Shown here piece after piece: positions 8,921 through 17,943 of a stretch of 64,000 bases of DNA (position 1 is its first letter; every line of letters starts with the position of its first letter). The notes beneath the pieces are model-generated. The model made no database searches. It was given only the letters and a program-made list of their open reading frames with translations, and was not told the DNA's origin. Source of the DNA: Roseovarius sp. W115 (lineage in GTDB: Bacteria > Pseudomonadota > Alphaproteobacteria > Rhodobacterales > Rhodobacteraceae); assembly GCF_032842945.2 (NCBI RefSeq), contig NZ_CP146606.1, positions 1,054,001 to 1,118,000 of the forward strand, in the 5' to 3' direction. A program made the position numbers and the translations under genes.

Positions 8921-9140
8921 TACCCCGCCTGTCCGGGGCTCGCTTGAGTCGTCTGGACATGTTTGATGTGGCATACCCCTTGTTTTCTTCGGTTTGGGGC
9001 CCGCCGCAAAGGACAGCACAGAACAAGATATGACGACCTGATCTCTGGCGGGCGCATCTGCGGACCCGGAAGAAGACCAAGAGCTCTGAGGCCGCGCATC
9101 ACTTTGCGGGACCAACCGCAAGCATATAGGAGTTGAAGCG
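8921..9140 (+). promoter_or_regulatory. rplS 5' leader, candidate structured attenuator
   Basis: About 220 bases precede rplS. Near the start codon three short segments can pair alternatively: CCGC at 9092-9095, GCGG at 9106-9109 and CCGC at 9116-9119. GCGG can pair with either CCGC, and the second pairing sits just before the AGGAG site. The same three elements are unchanged in the copy at 6301-6328. A CCCCG/CGGGG hairpin opens the leader. Autoregulation by L19 or transcription attenuation is inferred, not shown. Confidence 0.5.
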
Positions 9141-9524
9141 ATGGACATTATCGCTCAGATCGAGGCGGAACAGATTGCCGCCCTCGGGAAGGACATTCCC
9201 GATTTCAAAGCCGGCGACACTGTGCGCGTTGGCTTTAAGGTGACCGAAGGCACCCGCAGCCGTGTTCAGAACTTTGAAGGCGTCTGCATCAGCCGCAAAA
9301 ACGGCGACGGCATTGCCGGATCCTTCACCGTTCGCAAGATTTCCTTTGGCGAAGGCGTGGAACGTGTGTTCCCGCTCTTTTCGACCAATATCGACAGCAT
9401 CACCGTTGTCCGCCGCGGCCGCGTGCGCCGCGCCAAGCTCTACTACCTGCGTCAGCGTCGCGGCAAATCCGCCCGTATCGCAGAAGATTCCAACTATAAG
9501 CCAAAATCTGGCGCTCAGGCATAA
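9141..9524 (+). CDS. rplS: 50S ribosomal protein L19
   Basis: 127 residues, the normal length. L19 sits at the 30S-50S interface. It contains [53 protein letters not shown] and [18 protein letters not shown], all hallmark segments. It is followed 12 bases later by rpmE. It is separated from trmD by the inserted genes and so must have its own promoter, presumably within or before its leader. Confidence 0.98.
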   Translation: MDIIAQIEAEQIAALGKDIPDFKAGDTVRVGFKVTEGTRSRVQNFEGVCISRKNGDGIAGSFTVRKISFGEGVERVFPLFSTNIDSITVVRRGRVRRAKLYYLRQRRGKSARIAEDSNYKPKSGAQA

Positions 9525-9536
9525 GGAGCGGATAAC

Positions 9537-9758
9537 ATGAAAAAAGATCTGCACCCCGATTATCACATCATTGATGTCAAAATGACCGATGGCACCATCG
9601 TGCAAATGCGCTCGACCTACGGCAATGAAGGCGACACGCTCTCGCTCGACGTGGATCCCTCGGTGCATCCCGCCTGGACCGGCGGCGGCGCGCGCCTCAC
9701 AGACGCAGGCGGTCGTGTGTCGAAGTTCAAAAACAAATACGCAGGGCTGGGCTTCTAA
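9537..9758 (+). CDS. rpmE: 50S ribosomal protein L31 (cysteine-free type)
   Basis: 73 residues beginning [20 protein letters not shown]. It contains [21 protein letters not shown], diagnostic of L31. It has no cysteines, so it is the zinc-independent form, the usual version in this group. It ends the rplS-rpmE unit and is followed by a clear intrinsic terminator. Confidence 0.96.
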   Translation: MKKDLHPDYHIIDVKMTDGTIVQMRSTYGNEGDTLSLDVDPSVHPAWTGGGARLTDAGGRVSKFKNKYAGLGF

Positions 9759-9780
9759 GCAGAGCGCTCTGACAGATTTG

Positions 9781-9810
9781 AAACGCCGCTCCCTCGGGGC
9801 GGCGTTTTTT
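9781..9810 (+). terminator. Rho-independent terminator after rpmE
   Basis: AAACGCCGC (9781-9789) pairs perfectly with GCGGCGTTT (9799-9807) around a 9-base loop and is followed by a T run. Confidence 0.93.
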
Positions 9811-9921
9811 GTTGAGGTGTCTCGGATCAGAGAGTGTCAATGGATAGGTCGCAAGTTGAACAAGCAAAACTGTTCCGATCTGTTACGGTGTCCGGGATTG
9901 AGCAGATGAAGGAATAAGACG

Positions 9922-10686
9922 ATGGAACGGTTGCTTGGCAGAACAGCATTCATAACAGGTGCGGGTTCCGGGTTTGGCGCTGGAATAGCCAAGGCATTTT
10001 GCCAAGAGGGTGCAAGCGTTGTCGTCGCAGATTTGGACGCGGCCGCAGCTCATAAAATGGCTGACGCGTTGTGCGCCGATGGCGGCACTGCTTTTGGGGT
10101 CGGGGTTGACATCACAAACCGCGACAGCCTCGACGCTGGTATTGCATTCTGCCGGGAAAATTTGGGCTCGCTGAATACACTTGTGGCCAACGCAGGCATC
10201 GGCCAACGTCCGGTGTCTATATCAGATACCACCGCTAACGAACTTACGCGTCAGTTCGAAACCAATTCCATAGGCGTTGTTCAAAGTTGCCAGGCCGCCC
10301 TCGCCGCTCTGAGAGACGCACAGGACCCCTCTATCGTCATCACAGTGTCAGGCATTGCTCTCGTACCAAGACCGCAGCTCTACGGGTATGGAATGGCAAA
10401 GGCAGCCGCCGCGTATTTCATGAAATCATTGGCGCTTGAACTCGCTCCGGAACGGATTCGAGTTAACGGACTCTTTCCCGCAGTTGGTCAAACTCCAATG
10501 TTGGCGGAGTTCGCGGGCGGTAAACTGGACGAAGGAGATGCCGCCACATTTGCCGACGCCTTACCTCTTGGACGATTGATCACACCTGAGGATGTAGGAC
10601 ATGCCGCCGTGTACCTCGCCTCTCCGAAGGAAGCCGCGACTGTGACAGGGTGCGCCCTGCCTGTGGATTCTGGCCGATGCATCTAA
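9922..10686 (+). CDS. Short-chain dehydrogenase/reductase (SDR)
   Basis: 254 residues, a classical SDR. The NAD(P)-binding TGAGSGFGAG is at residues 13-22 and VADLD at about 35-39. The latter favours NAD over NADP because an Asp ends the second strand. NAG is near residue 90 and YGMAK forms the catalytic Tyr/Lys pair near 155. The substrate cannot be assigned. It stands alone between the rpmE terminator and mipZ, with slightly lower GC than its neighbours. Confidence 0.88.
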   Translation: MERLLGRTAFITGAGSGFGAGIAKAFCQEGASVVVADLDAAAAHKMADALCADGGTAFGVGVDITNRDSLDAGIAFCRENLGSLNTLVANAGIGQRPVSISDTTANELTRQFETNSIGVVQSCQAALAALRDAQDPSIVITVSGIALVPRPQLYGYGMAKAAAAYFMKSLALELAPERIRVNGLFPAVGQTPMLAEFAGGKLDEGDAATFADALPLGRLITPEDVGHAAVYLASPKEAATVTGCALPVDSGRCI

Positions 10687-10887
10687 AGTCGCCGCCGCAA
10701 GCTCTACGTTTGATCGCTATGAGTTTGAAGTGGCATTCAGTTCCCAAAGCCAACGGCCTAAGGCCTGCCATGGCGCAAATGCAATAACTTGTGCACAAAT
10801 CCCATATCCTGCTTCACGGAGGGGATTGCGCAACCTATAGTCTTGCCAAAACCTGCAGAGCAGCATGGCAGGATATGAGGGACAGGC

Positions 10888-11698
10888 ATGGCGCATATTA
10901 TCGTCGTCGGGAATGAAAAAGGCGGGGCGGGCAAGTCGACCGTGTCGATGCATGTGGCCACGGCCCTGGCCCGCATGGGCCACAAGGTCAGCGCACTTGA
11001 TCTTGATCTGCGGCAGAAAACCTTTGGGCGTTATGCGCTCAATCGGGCAAAATTCTTGAAGGCTGAGGGCCTGTCACTGCCAAGCCCACGCTACAAGGAC
11101 CTGCCCGAAATTGACCCCGCGCAGCTGCGCGCAGGCGAGAACGTCTATGACCGGCGTCTCTCGGTGGCGGTGGCCGAGATGGAAGCGGACAATGATTTCA
11201 TCATGATCGACTGTCCCGGCTCGCATACCCGCCTGAGCCAGGTGGCGCATTCGCTGGCCGATACGCTGGTCACACCCCTGAACGACAGCTTCATCGACTT
11301 TGATCTGCTCGCGCATGTAGACACCGACGGGCAGAAAATTCTTGGACCGTCCGTTTATTCCGAGATGGTCTGGAATGCACTGGCAGCTTCGCGCGCAAGC
11401 CGGACTGAAACCCATCGACTGGATCGTTTTGCGCAACCGGCTGGGCGCGCAACAGATGGTCAACAAGGAAAAGATGGGCGCAGCGCTCGACAATCTGGCC
11501 AAACGCATCGGGTTCCGCACAGCACCAGGCTTCAACGAGCGCGTCATCTTCCGCGAGCTCTTTCCAAGGGGGCTGACACTTCTGGACCTCAAGGATATTG
11601 GCGTCAAACAGCTCAACATTTCCAACGTCGCAGCCCGGCAGGAATTGCGCGACCTGATGAAGGCATTGAACCTCCCCGGTGTGACAGTCGACTTCTGA
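10888..11698 (+). CDS. mipZ: Division-plane positioning ATPase MipZ, frame broken by one extra base
   Basis: MipZ is a ParA/MinD-type ATPase that forms a gradient from the ParB-bound pole and keeps FtsZ at midcell. The deviant Walker A KGGAGKST is at residues 11-18, and LDLDLRQKTFGRY and IDCPGSHTRL are characteristic. The frame from 10888 holds until about 11380 (VWNA). The matching C-terminal half (QLRAQAGLKPIDW to GVTVDF) is in the next frame from 11382 to 11698. Removing the T at 11381 restores VWNARQLRAQ and a 269-residue protein of normal length. MipZ is important for division in Caulobacter, so a sequencing error or very recent mutation is more likely than old decay. Confidence 0.85.
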
Positions 11699-11715
11699 TT
11701 TGAACTCTGACCGGA

Positions 11716-11760
11716 ACTGGAGTTTTGCAAAACTCCAGTCTGAAAAATTCTAATTTTTCA
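11716..11760. repeat. Pair of adjacent perfect palindromes after mipZ
   Basis: A 24-base perfect palindrome at 11716-11739 is centred on TTTTGCAAAA. One base later, 11741-11760 is an inverted repeat (TGAAAAATT, CT, AATTTTTCA). The layout is the same as at 24746-24789. It may act as a bidirectional terminator; this is inference. Confidence 0.65.
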
Positions 11761-11833
11761 TGCCGCCTGAGGTGCAGTGTCGCAACTCGATTGGCCTTGC
11801 CATCTTTGTCACATCCCCCTACGTTCCGCCCTA

Positions 11834-11921
11834 CCTCGGGGTGTCTTGGGCCGTTCCCAAGACTGAGATGCACGTTGCGGACCCGTTGAACCTGAACCGG
11901 CTAGAACCGGCGGAGGGAAGG
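11834..11921 (+). promoter_or_regulatory. TPP riboswitch (THI element)
   Basis: The segment CTCGGGGTG, then GACTGAGATG, then ACCCGTTGAACCTGA and finally CTAGAACCGGCGGAGGGAA follows the THI-box consensus in order. It lies about 50 bases before the thiB start, within an untranslated leader. Thiamine pyrophosphate binding would switch off the transporter genes. A pyrimidine-rich stretch (CCCTGCCCCTC) just before the AAAGGAGG site could pair with the purine-rich 3' edge of the element. Confidence 0.95.
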
Positions 11922-11969
11922 TTTTGGACATGGCTCCACCCTGCCCCTCTCGCCGCAAAGGAGGATGCC

Positions 11970-12949
11970 ATGAAACATCTGTTTTTTGCTGCGGGATTTT
12001 TGAGCGCTGCCACGGTTGCCGTGGCCGAGACGCCTGAATTGACCGTTTATACCTATGACAGTTTCGTCTCCGACTGGGGCCCCGGCCCACAGGTCGAAGA
12101 GGCGTTTGAGGCTCAGTGCAACTGCGATCTCAAACTTGTGGGGATCGAGGATGGCGCCGCCCTTCTGGCGCGCATGAAGCTCGAAGGCGCCAGCAGCGAT
12201 GCCGACGTGGTGCTGGGACTCGACACCAACCTGATCGTTGCAGCCAAGGAAACCGGGCTTTTTGCCGAACATGGGCAGACCCCCGAGCTTGATCTGCCTA
12301 TTGGATGGAGTGATCCGGTCTTCCTGCCCTATGACTGGGGGTATTTCGCCTTTGTGCACAATGCCGACGCCGAGGCGCCCACCAACTTCAAGGCCCTGGC
12401 CGAGAGCGACAAGAAGATCGTCATTCAGGACCCGCGCTCCTCCACACCCGGTCTGGGCCTGCTGATGTGGGTCAAAACCGCCTATGGCGATGAGGCTCCT
12501 GCGATCTGGGACGGGTTGGCCGATAACGTTGTCACCGTGACCAAAGGCTGGTCCGAGGCCTACGGTCTCTTCCTCGAAGGCGAGGCCGACATGGTGCTGA
12601 GCTATACCACCTCACCCGCCTATCACCTCATTGCCGAGGAGGACCCGAGCAAGGCCGCCGCCGCCTTTGACGAAGGTCACTACATGCAGGTTGAAGTTGC
12701 CGCCAAGCTGGCCGGCACGGATCAGCCGGAGCTTGCGGATCAATTCCTCGCTTTCATGCTGTCGGACACGTTCCAGGGCATCATCCCGACCACCAACTGG
12801 ATGTATCCCGCAGTCACACCCGAGGGGGATTGCCCGAGGGATTTGAGACATTGGTCACACCAGAAAAATCGCTTCTGCTGAGCCCCGAAGAGGCCGCAGC
12901 GGCGCGTGATGCGGCGCTGGATGAATGGCTGACCGCGCTCAGCCAGTAA
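11970..12949 (+). CDS. thiB: Thiamine ABC transporter periplasmic binding protein, frame broken near the end
   Basis: Binds thiamine and its phosphates in the periplasm. The first 19 residues (MKHLFFAAGFLSAATVAVA) are a signal peptide. LTVYTYDSFVSDWGPGP is the family N-terminus, and later segments match ThiB through NWMYPAV. After ACACCCGA there is a run of five G (12824-12828). With six G the frame continues as GLPEGFETLV and TPEKSLLLSPEE to a TAA at 12947-12949, giving 326 residues, the normal length. As printed, the frame ends early at 12881 with an unrelated tail. The start at 11970 has a strong AAAGGAGG site. Confidence 0.9.
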
Positions 12950-14481
12950 GCGCCACACCCGGCAAGATCGTCGCGGCAGGGGTCGCGGCGATCATCTTTG
13001 GTGCCTTGGTGGCTGTGGCCCTGCGCGCCGAGACCGGACGGGGGCTAGGCGCACCTGATTGGGCGGCGCTGCGCTTCACCGTCCTGCAGGCCACGTTATC
13101 TGCTTTGTTCAGCGTTGCCCTTGCCATTCCGGTCGCGCGCGCTTTGGCGCGACGGCGGTTCAAGGGCAGACGTGTCCTCATCGCTCTCCTGGGTGCACCC
13201 TTCATTCTCCCTGTTATTGTCGCCGTTCTAGGCCTCATTGCCGTCTTCGGCCGCGCAGGATGGGTAAGCAGCATTCTAGGTCTCTTCGGCCTGCCCCCTG
13301 TGCAGATTTACGGGCTACACGGTGTGGTCCTGGCCCATGTCTTCTTCAACCTGCCTCTGGCCACACGCCTCATCCTGCAAGGTTGGCAGGAAATTCCCGG
13401 CGAACGGTTTCGTCTGGCGGCACAGCTTGGCGTGGATGGCTGGGCCATGGTGCGGCTGATTGAACTGCCCATGCTGATGCGCGTGGTGCCCAGCATTCTG
13501 GCGGTGATCTTTGCCATTTGCCTCACCAGCTTTGCGGTGGCCCTGACCTTGGGCGGCGGGCCAAAGGCCACGACAATTGAACTGGCCATCTATCAGGCCT
13601 TCCGGTTTGACTTTGACCTAGGCCGGGCGGCGATGCTCTCGGGCGTTCAGCTTTTGTTAACCGTATTGGCTGGCGCGCTGGCCCTGTGGCTGGCCAAGGG
13701 CGAAGGTTTTGGCACAGGGTTGGACCGTCATGTCCGGCGGTGGGACGGGCAAACGGCTCTGGCGCGCTATGGAGACAGCACCGTAATCCTTCTGGCGGCG
13801 GGCTTTCTGTTGTTGCCCATGCTGGCCATGGCGCTCAATGGTTTGCCCACGCTTCTCAACCTTCCATCGCAAGTTTTCAGCGCCGCATTGACCTCTGTGT
13901 TGGTGGCCTCCATCAGCACACTACTCCTGCTCCTCATGGCCCTGCCCATGACCGCCGCAATAGCCCGCGGCCGGGGCGGCGCGCTGGAACTTGCGGGCAT
14001 TCTTGGGCTCGCCGCCTCGCCTTTGGTGATCGGCACCGGACTCTTCATCCTCATCCGGCCCTGGGGCAACCCACTCGCCTGGGCCTTGCCAGTCACGGCC
14101 TTGGTCAATGCCATCACCGTGCTGCCCTTTGCCCTGCGCGTTCTGGTGCCCCGCGCGCGGGATGTGGTGGCGCGGCAAGGGCGTCTTGCCCTGTCGCTTG
14201 ATATGCAAGGCTGGCCCTTTCTGCGCCATGTGCTCTTGCCGCGACTGAAGCCCCAAATCGGCTTTGCCGCCGGGCTGGCCGCCGCATTGTCTATGGGAGA
14301 CCTCGGCGTCATCACGCTTTTTGCCGACCCAGATGTGGCCACCCTGCCCTTGCAGGTGTATCGCCTGATGGGCGCTTACCAAATGGACACAGCCGCAGGT
14401 GCTGCGCTTTTGCTGCTGCTGCTTTCCTTTGGGGCGTTCTGGATTTTGGACAGGGGCGGGCGTGCACATGTTGAAGCTTGA
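12925..14481 (+). CDS. thiP: Thiamine ABC transporter permease
   Basis: 518 residues with about twelve hydrophobic segments. Each half carries one MetI-type permease domain, the second beginning near residue 280. The EAA-like loop of the first half includes LAAQLGVDGWAMVRLIELP near residue 165 and that of the second LALSLDMQGWPFLRHVLLP near 425, the docking site for the ATPase. It overlaps the end of thiB by 25 bases and thiQ by 14, so the three form one operon under the TPP riboswitch. Confidence 0.93.
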   Translation: MADRAQPVSATPGKIVAAGVAAIIFGALVAVALRAETGRGLGAPDWAALRFTVLQATLSALFSVALAIPVARALARRRFKGRRVLIALLGAPFILPVIVAVLGLIAVFGRAGWVSSILGLFGLPPVQIYGLHGVVLAHVFFNLPLATRLILQGWQEIPGERFRLAAQLGVDGWAMVRLIELPMLMRVVPSILAVIFAICLTSFAVALTLGGGPKATTIELAIYQAFRFDFDLGRAAMLSGVQLLLTVLAGALALWLAKGEGFGTGLDRHVRRWDGQTALARYGDSTVILLAAGFLLLPMLAMALNGLPTLLNLPSQVFSAALTSVLVASISTLLLLLMALPMTAAIARGRGGALELAGILGLAASPLVIGTGLFILIRPWGNPLAWALPVTALVNAITVLPFALRVLVPRARDVVARQGRLALSLDMQGWPFLRHVLLPRLKPQIGFAAGLAAALSMGDLGVITLFADPDVATLPLQVYRLMGAYQMDTAAGAALLLLLLSFGAFWILDRGGRAHVEA

Positions 14482-15160
14482 GGACTGCATCATCCGCAAT
14501 GGCGCGTTCGAGCTGCACGCGAACCTGTCCGTGGCCGAGCGCGCGCGCGTGGCGGTCATAGGCCCTTCTGGCGCGGGCAAATCCACGCTGATCGAAGCCA
14601 TCGCAGGTTTCCTTCCCGTCGCAACCGGGCGCATCACGTGGAAGGGGCAGGACATCACGGATATGCCTCCCGGCGCGCGGCCTCTGACAATGCTGTTTCA
14701 GGAAGACAACCTCTTTCCGCATCTGAGTGTGGCGCAGAATGTGGGGCTTGGGATCCAGCCCAACCTGCGTCTGTCGCCCACGGATCATGCGGCAGTCCGT
14801 CAGGCTCTGAACAGAGTTGGTCTCAGCGGCATGCACACGCGCAAACCCTTGGAACTCTCTGGCGGTCAACGCAGCCGCGCAGCTTTGGCACGGGTGCTTG
14901 TGCAGCGGCGGGATCTCTTGCTCTTGGATGAGCCTTTTGCGGCGCTTGGCCCCGCGCTGCGCGCCGAAATGCTCGATCTGGTGCAGGAGTTATGCGAAGA
15001 GACTGGCGCCACGCTTTTGATGATCAGCCACGCCCCCGAAGATGCGCGGCGGATTGCGGGGGAATGCATTCTGGTGGCGGATGGGGCGGCACACCCGCCG
15101 CAGGAGACAACGGCGCTTTTGGACAATCCGCCGAAGGTTTTGCGGGACTATTTGGGGTGA
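14468..15160 (+). CDS. thiQ: Thiamine ABC transporter ATP-binding protein
   Basis: 230 residues. The Walker A GPSGAGKST is near residue 33, the signature LSGGQRSRAALARVL near 130 and Walker B LLLLDEPFAAL near 150. The start is the ATG at 14468, overlapping thiP, giving the MLKLEDC N-terminus typical of ThiQ. A farther upstream start would only read through thiP sequence. It energises thiamine import with ThiB and ThiP. Confidence 0.94.
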   Translation: MLKLEDCIIRNGAFELHANLSVAERARVAVIGPSGAGKSTLIEAIAGFLPVATGRITWKGQDITDMPPGARPLTMLFQEDNLFPHLSVAQNVGLGIQPNLRLSPTDHAAVRQALNRVGLSGMHTRKPLELSGGQRSRAALARVLVQRRDLLLLDEPFAALGPALRAEMLDLVQELCEETGATLLMISHAPEDARRIAGECILVADGAAHPPQETTALLDNPPKVLRDYLG

Positions 15161-15188
15161 GCGCAACGGATCGGTCATCGCTCCAAAT

Positions 15189-15204
15189 GTTTCGCGCGCG
15201 AAAC
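15189..15204. promoter_or_regulatory. 16-bp perfect palindrome GTTTCGCGCGCGAAAC
   Basis: A perfect dyad just after thiQ. A near-identical palindrome, GTTTCGCATGCGAAAC, lies at 15418-15433. The two bracket the hairpin repeat in this 329-base intergenic region. They look like binding sites for a dimeric protein; no protein is identified. Confidence 0.5.
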
Positions 15205-15270
15205 AAGTTAATGCATTGTTAAAAAGCGGTTTTTAGGATTCAACGGCGCGCCATAGGTAAGGTATTTGCG

Positions 15271-15336
15271 GTAGGGCGGGGTTTCACCCCGCCACATGTT
15301 CACCGAATGGGTAGGCGGGGTGAAACCCCGCCCTAC
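15271..15336. repeat. Long inverted repeat of the GTAGGGCGGGG family
   Basis: Two 23-base arms (15271-15293 and 15314-15336) are exact reverse complements, and each arm is itself nearly palindromic (GGCGGGG with CCCCGCC). The spacer is 20 bases. It lies between the converging thiQ and ribH genes and could terminate transcription from both sides. The following bases to 15410 are AT-rich with no gene. Confidence 0.8.
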
Positions 15337-15417
15337 GGCAACCTCAAATGCTTCGCACAAAAAACATCATAAGATATTGTTAATATTCATTAATATTACG
15401 TAAATTTCGGGCAAAAT

Positions 15418-15433
15418 GTTTCGCATGCGAAAC
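15418..15433. promoter_or_regulatory. 16-bp perfect palindrome GTTTCGCATGCGAAAC
   Basis: Second copy of the dyad at 15189-15204, differing only in the central two bases. It is preceded by ~50 bases of AT-rich DNA. It is not a canonical parS: the arms match the parS GTTTC/GAAAC ends, but the central spacing is two bases longer. Confidence 0.5.
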
Positions 15434-15457
15434 GTTTTGAGCCCTTGATCGGGATAA

Positions 15458-15481
15458 GGTGGGCAAAACTGCCCACCCTAC
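15458..15481. repeat. Palindromic repeat, GGTGGGC variant
   Basis: GGTGGGC, AAAACT, GCCCACC followed by CTAC, just after the ribH stop on the minus strand. It is a variant of the GTAGGG hairpin family and may terminate ribH. Confidence 0.6.
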
Positions 15482-15489
15482 GGCTTTTC

Positions 15490-15939
<450 letters not shown>

Positions 15940-16007
15940 TCACTGTCGCGACACGTTCACCCAAGGCGCAGCACGACAGGACAGGACGCTTGACGCGGCC
16001 AGACCTG

Positions 16008-16158
16008 GCGTTCTCTTCCATCCGGACTGTGACCGTCGGCTCTGGAGTTGCACCAGATCTGCTGACCAAGGGTTTCGGGAAGAAACCCGTTGCGCTCGCG
16101 GGCTTCGGGCCATGGCCCGTTACCGCCGGTGGGGAATTTCACCCCGCCCTGAGAACAT
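16008..16158 (-). promoter_or_regulatory. FMN riboswitch (RFN element)
   Basis: Read on the minus strand, the element shows GGGCGGGGTGAAATTCCCC, ACCGGCGGTAAC, GCCCGCGAGCGC, GGTCAGCAGATCTGGTG and CCGACGGTCACAGTCCGGATG. These are the conserved RFN blocks in order. It ends about 80 bases before the ribH start, so FMN should repress ribH. Confidence 0.95.
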
Positions 16159-16334
16159 GTGGGAGAATGCAGGAAAGTCGCGGTATGGGCAAGCCGGGGA
16201 GGTCTTAGGTCTGCGAAACCATTCTGGGGAAGAGGTTGGTTTAGCAACAGGCCTCGGCCGCCATACCGCGACGATCGTAACAAGGCGCGCATCAGGTTTT
16301 GGGATTGGATAGATGCGCGCCTTGGAGTGGTGGG

Positions 16335-16562
16335 TTATGCTGGCAGGATGCCTGCCTCTTTGCCCGCTTGAACTTCGGCTTCGCTCAGAAGGCCATCGCC
16401 ATCTGCGTCAAGCGTTTCAAACGTGCCCTCAGGCGCATCCGGCATAACTGCCTGGAATTCGTCAGGTGAAACCATACCATCGCCATCGGCATCCATGGCC
16501 AGCGCAATGGCAGGCACGCTCATGACAAGTGCAAACAGTGTGACTTTCAGTTCCTTAGTCAT
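16335..16562 (-). CDS. Small exported EF-hand protein
   Basis: 75 residues. A signal peptide (MTKELKVTLFALVMSVPAIALA) is followed by two EF-hand loops: DADGDGMVSPDE and DADGDGLLSEAE. Each loop has Asp at positions 1, 3 and 5 and Glu at 12, so calcium binding in the periplasm is expected. The start at 16562 follows AGGGAAAG; a longer upstream frame would add 14 residues without a site. The role is unknown. It sits upstream of the riboswitch region on the same strand. Confidence 0.8.
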   Translation of the reverse strand: MTKELKVTLFALVMSVPAIALAMDADGDGMVSPDEFQAVMPDAPEGTFETLDADGDGLLSEAEVQAGKEAGILPA

Positions 16563-16838
16563 TTCGACTTTCCCTTTGTTGGGTTCAGGTGTCCGGGGCG
16601 TCATGCCCTCGGACCCTCAACATGGAGATGCGTTTTGCGGTTGGTTAGAGGGTCGCGGCAATGGCCAGGTTTTTCGCAAAAAAAGGCTCAGGGCGCGGGA
16701 CAGAATCAGCAGGGGATTGCCGGGTGAAGGCAGGTCTATGCCCACGCGCGGAAAGCAGCGCAGGGTACTCAGGGGGATCGGCGAAAAGCTGTAGAAACGG
16801 TGGTGAACTTGGTGTGAGCAAAGCTCTGCCGAAAAGGC

Positions 16839-17837
16839 TCAGGACAGCAAGGCATCGACCGGTTTGATCTGGCCTGTCTCGACTTTTCGACGATTGCGGA
16901 TGGGCGCGTTCATAAAACGCCCGGCAGATGGATGCTCGGGGTCGAGCACCCCAATACGCACCAAAAGCGCAGCAATCGTGCAGTTGGCTGCGCGGGTAGA
17001 CCCATCCGTGATTTTCAATGCAATCCCTCGCTTACGGGTCGGCGCAATGGCGACAAAATAGCCCTCTGCCCCGGTTTTGAGCGCCACAGGCTCTGAACAG
17101 GCGCGCATCAATTCGGTGCAGGCGCGTTTTTCGCCGGCAACCAGAAGCGGATGCTCAATCATCGCCTGCACAAGCCGCACCGCCGCTGTGTGGCGCGCGT
17201 CTTTGCCCTCAACCGCACTTGCAAACCACCCCATGGCCCGGCCCATGCCGCGCATTGTGGTGATCGAATTGGGCGCAGAACAGCCATCGGGTGCAAATCC
17301 CGGGCTTGGTTCGCCCGTGACCTCTTCGAACGCTGCGAAACACGCTTGCTGCGCCGGGTGGTTCGGGTCGATGTAGTCTGCCCCGCCGCCCAGATGCTTG
17401 GATACGGTCATGAACCCTGCATGCTTGCCAGAGCAGTTGTTATGGACCTGACAGGGGGATCCATCGGTTTTGATCAATTCGTTAAACGCCGCACGATCCT
17501 GCGGCATCTGGGGGCCACAGCGGAAATCATTGTCCGTGTAGCCCAACCCCGTGATCCAGTCGCTTACGCGGTCCGTGTGAACCGCCGCACCCTGATGCGA
17601 GGCACAGGACAGCGCAAGGTGTTCTGTTGTCAGGTGAAAGGCCTCCGCCGCGCCGCTTTCGATGAGCGGCAAGGCCTGGATCATCTTGGCCGAGCTGCGC
17701 GGATAGACCACCGCATCGGGGTCACCCCAGCACTCGACGATCTCACCTTTTTCGTCACAAATCAGAGCATGTCCGTAGTGCAGGCTTTCAATAATCTGTC
17801 CGCGCCAGATTTCTGTCAGGGGAACTGGGGTACTCAT
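16839..17837 (-). CDS. Type II asparaginase family protein (PF06089)
   Basis: 332 residues. It belongs to the Rhizobium etli-type asparaginase family, unrelated to E. coli AnsA/AnsB, which hydrolyses asparagine to aspartate and ammonia. Family segments are VVYPRSSAKMIQALPL near residue 43, LALSCASHQG near 74, NNCSGKHAGFM near 134 and DGCSAPN near 185. The two Ser/Cys-Lys motifs (SSAK and SGKH) are the serine-lysine catalytic pairs described for this family. It is divergent from the IalB-like gene. Confidence 0.88.
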   Translation of the reverse strand: MSTPVPLTEIWRGQIIESLHYGHALICDEKGEIVECWGDPDAVVYPRSSAKMIQALPLIESGAAEAFHLTTEHLALSCASHQGAAVHTDRVSDWITGLGYTDNDFRCGPQMPQDRAAFNELIKTDGSPCQVHNNCSGKHAGFMTVSKHLGGGADYIDPNHPAQQACFAAFEEVTGEPSPGFAPDGCSAPNSITTMRGMGRAMGWFASAVEGKDARHTAAVRLVQAMIEHPLLVAGEKRACTELMRACSEPVALKTGAEGYFVAIAPTRKRGIALKITDGSTRAANCTIAALLVRIGVLDPEHPSAGRFMNAPIRNRRKVETGQIKPVDALLS

Positions 17838-17874
17838 CGTCTGTCTCAGGCTCTGTTGCTCACGCGAAATTTTG

Positions 17875-17943
17875 CCAATTGGTCCTTTTATGTCTCGCGT
17901 GTTTCAGGCTATTATTGCAATGTCGAGACTGAATTGGCCAATT
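17875..17943. promoter_or_regulatory. Two AATTGG/CCAATT dyads between divergent genes
   Basis: CCAATTGG at 17875-17882 and AATTGGCCAATT at 17932-17943 lie in the divergent promoter region between the asparaginase and IalB-like genes. The second merges into TTTTATAAGATT, a possible -10 region. It is a candidate operator pair; no regulator is known. Confidence 0.35.

Noticed and set aside
6123..9193. Insertion sequence or integrase-type island
   Set aside because: No transposase, integrase or terminal inverted repeats seen; the flanking repeat is the rplS leader itself, so homologous recombination is a better explanation.
15418..15433. Chromosomal parS site
   Set aside because: The arms fit but the centre is two bases longer than the canonical GTTTCACGTGAAAC, and only two copies lie here, away from parAB.
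16605..16838. Short plus-strand frame between the EF-hand and asparaginase genes
   Set aside because: Basic, low-complexity product with no ribosome-binding site; the gap looks non-coding.
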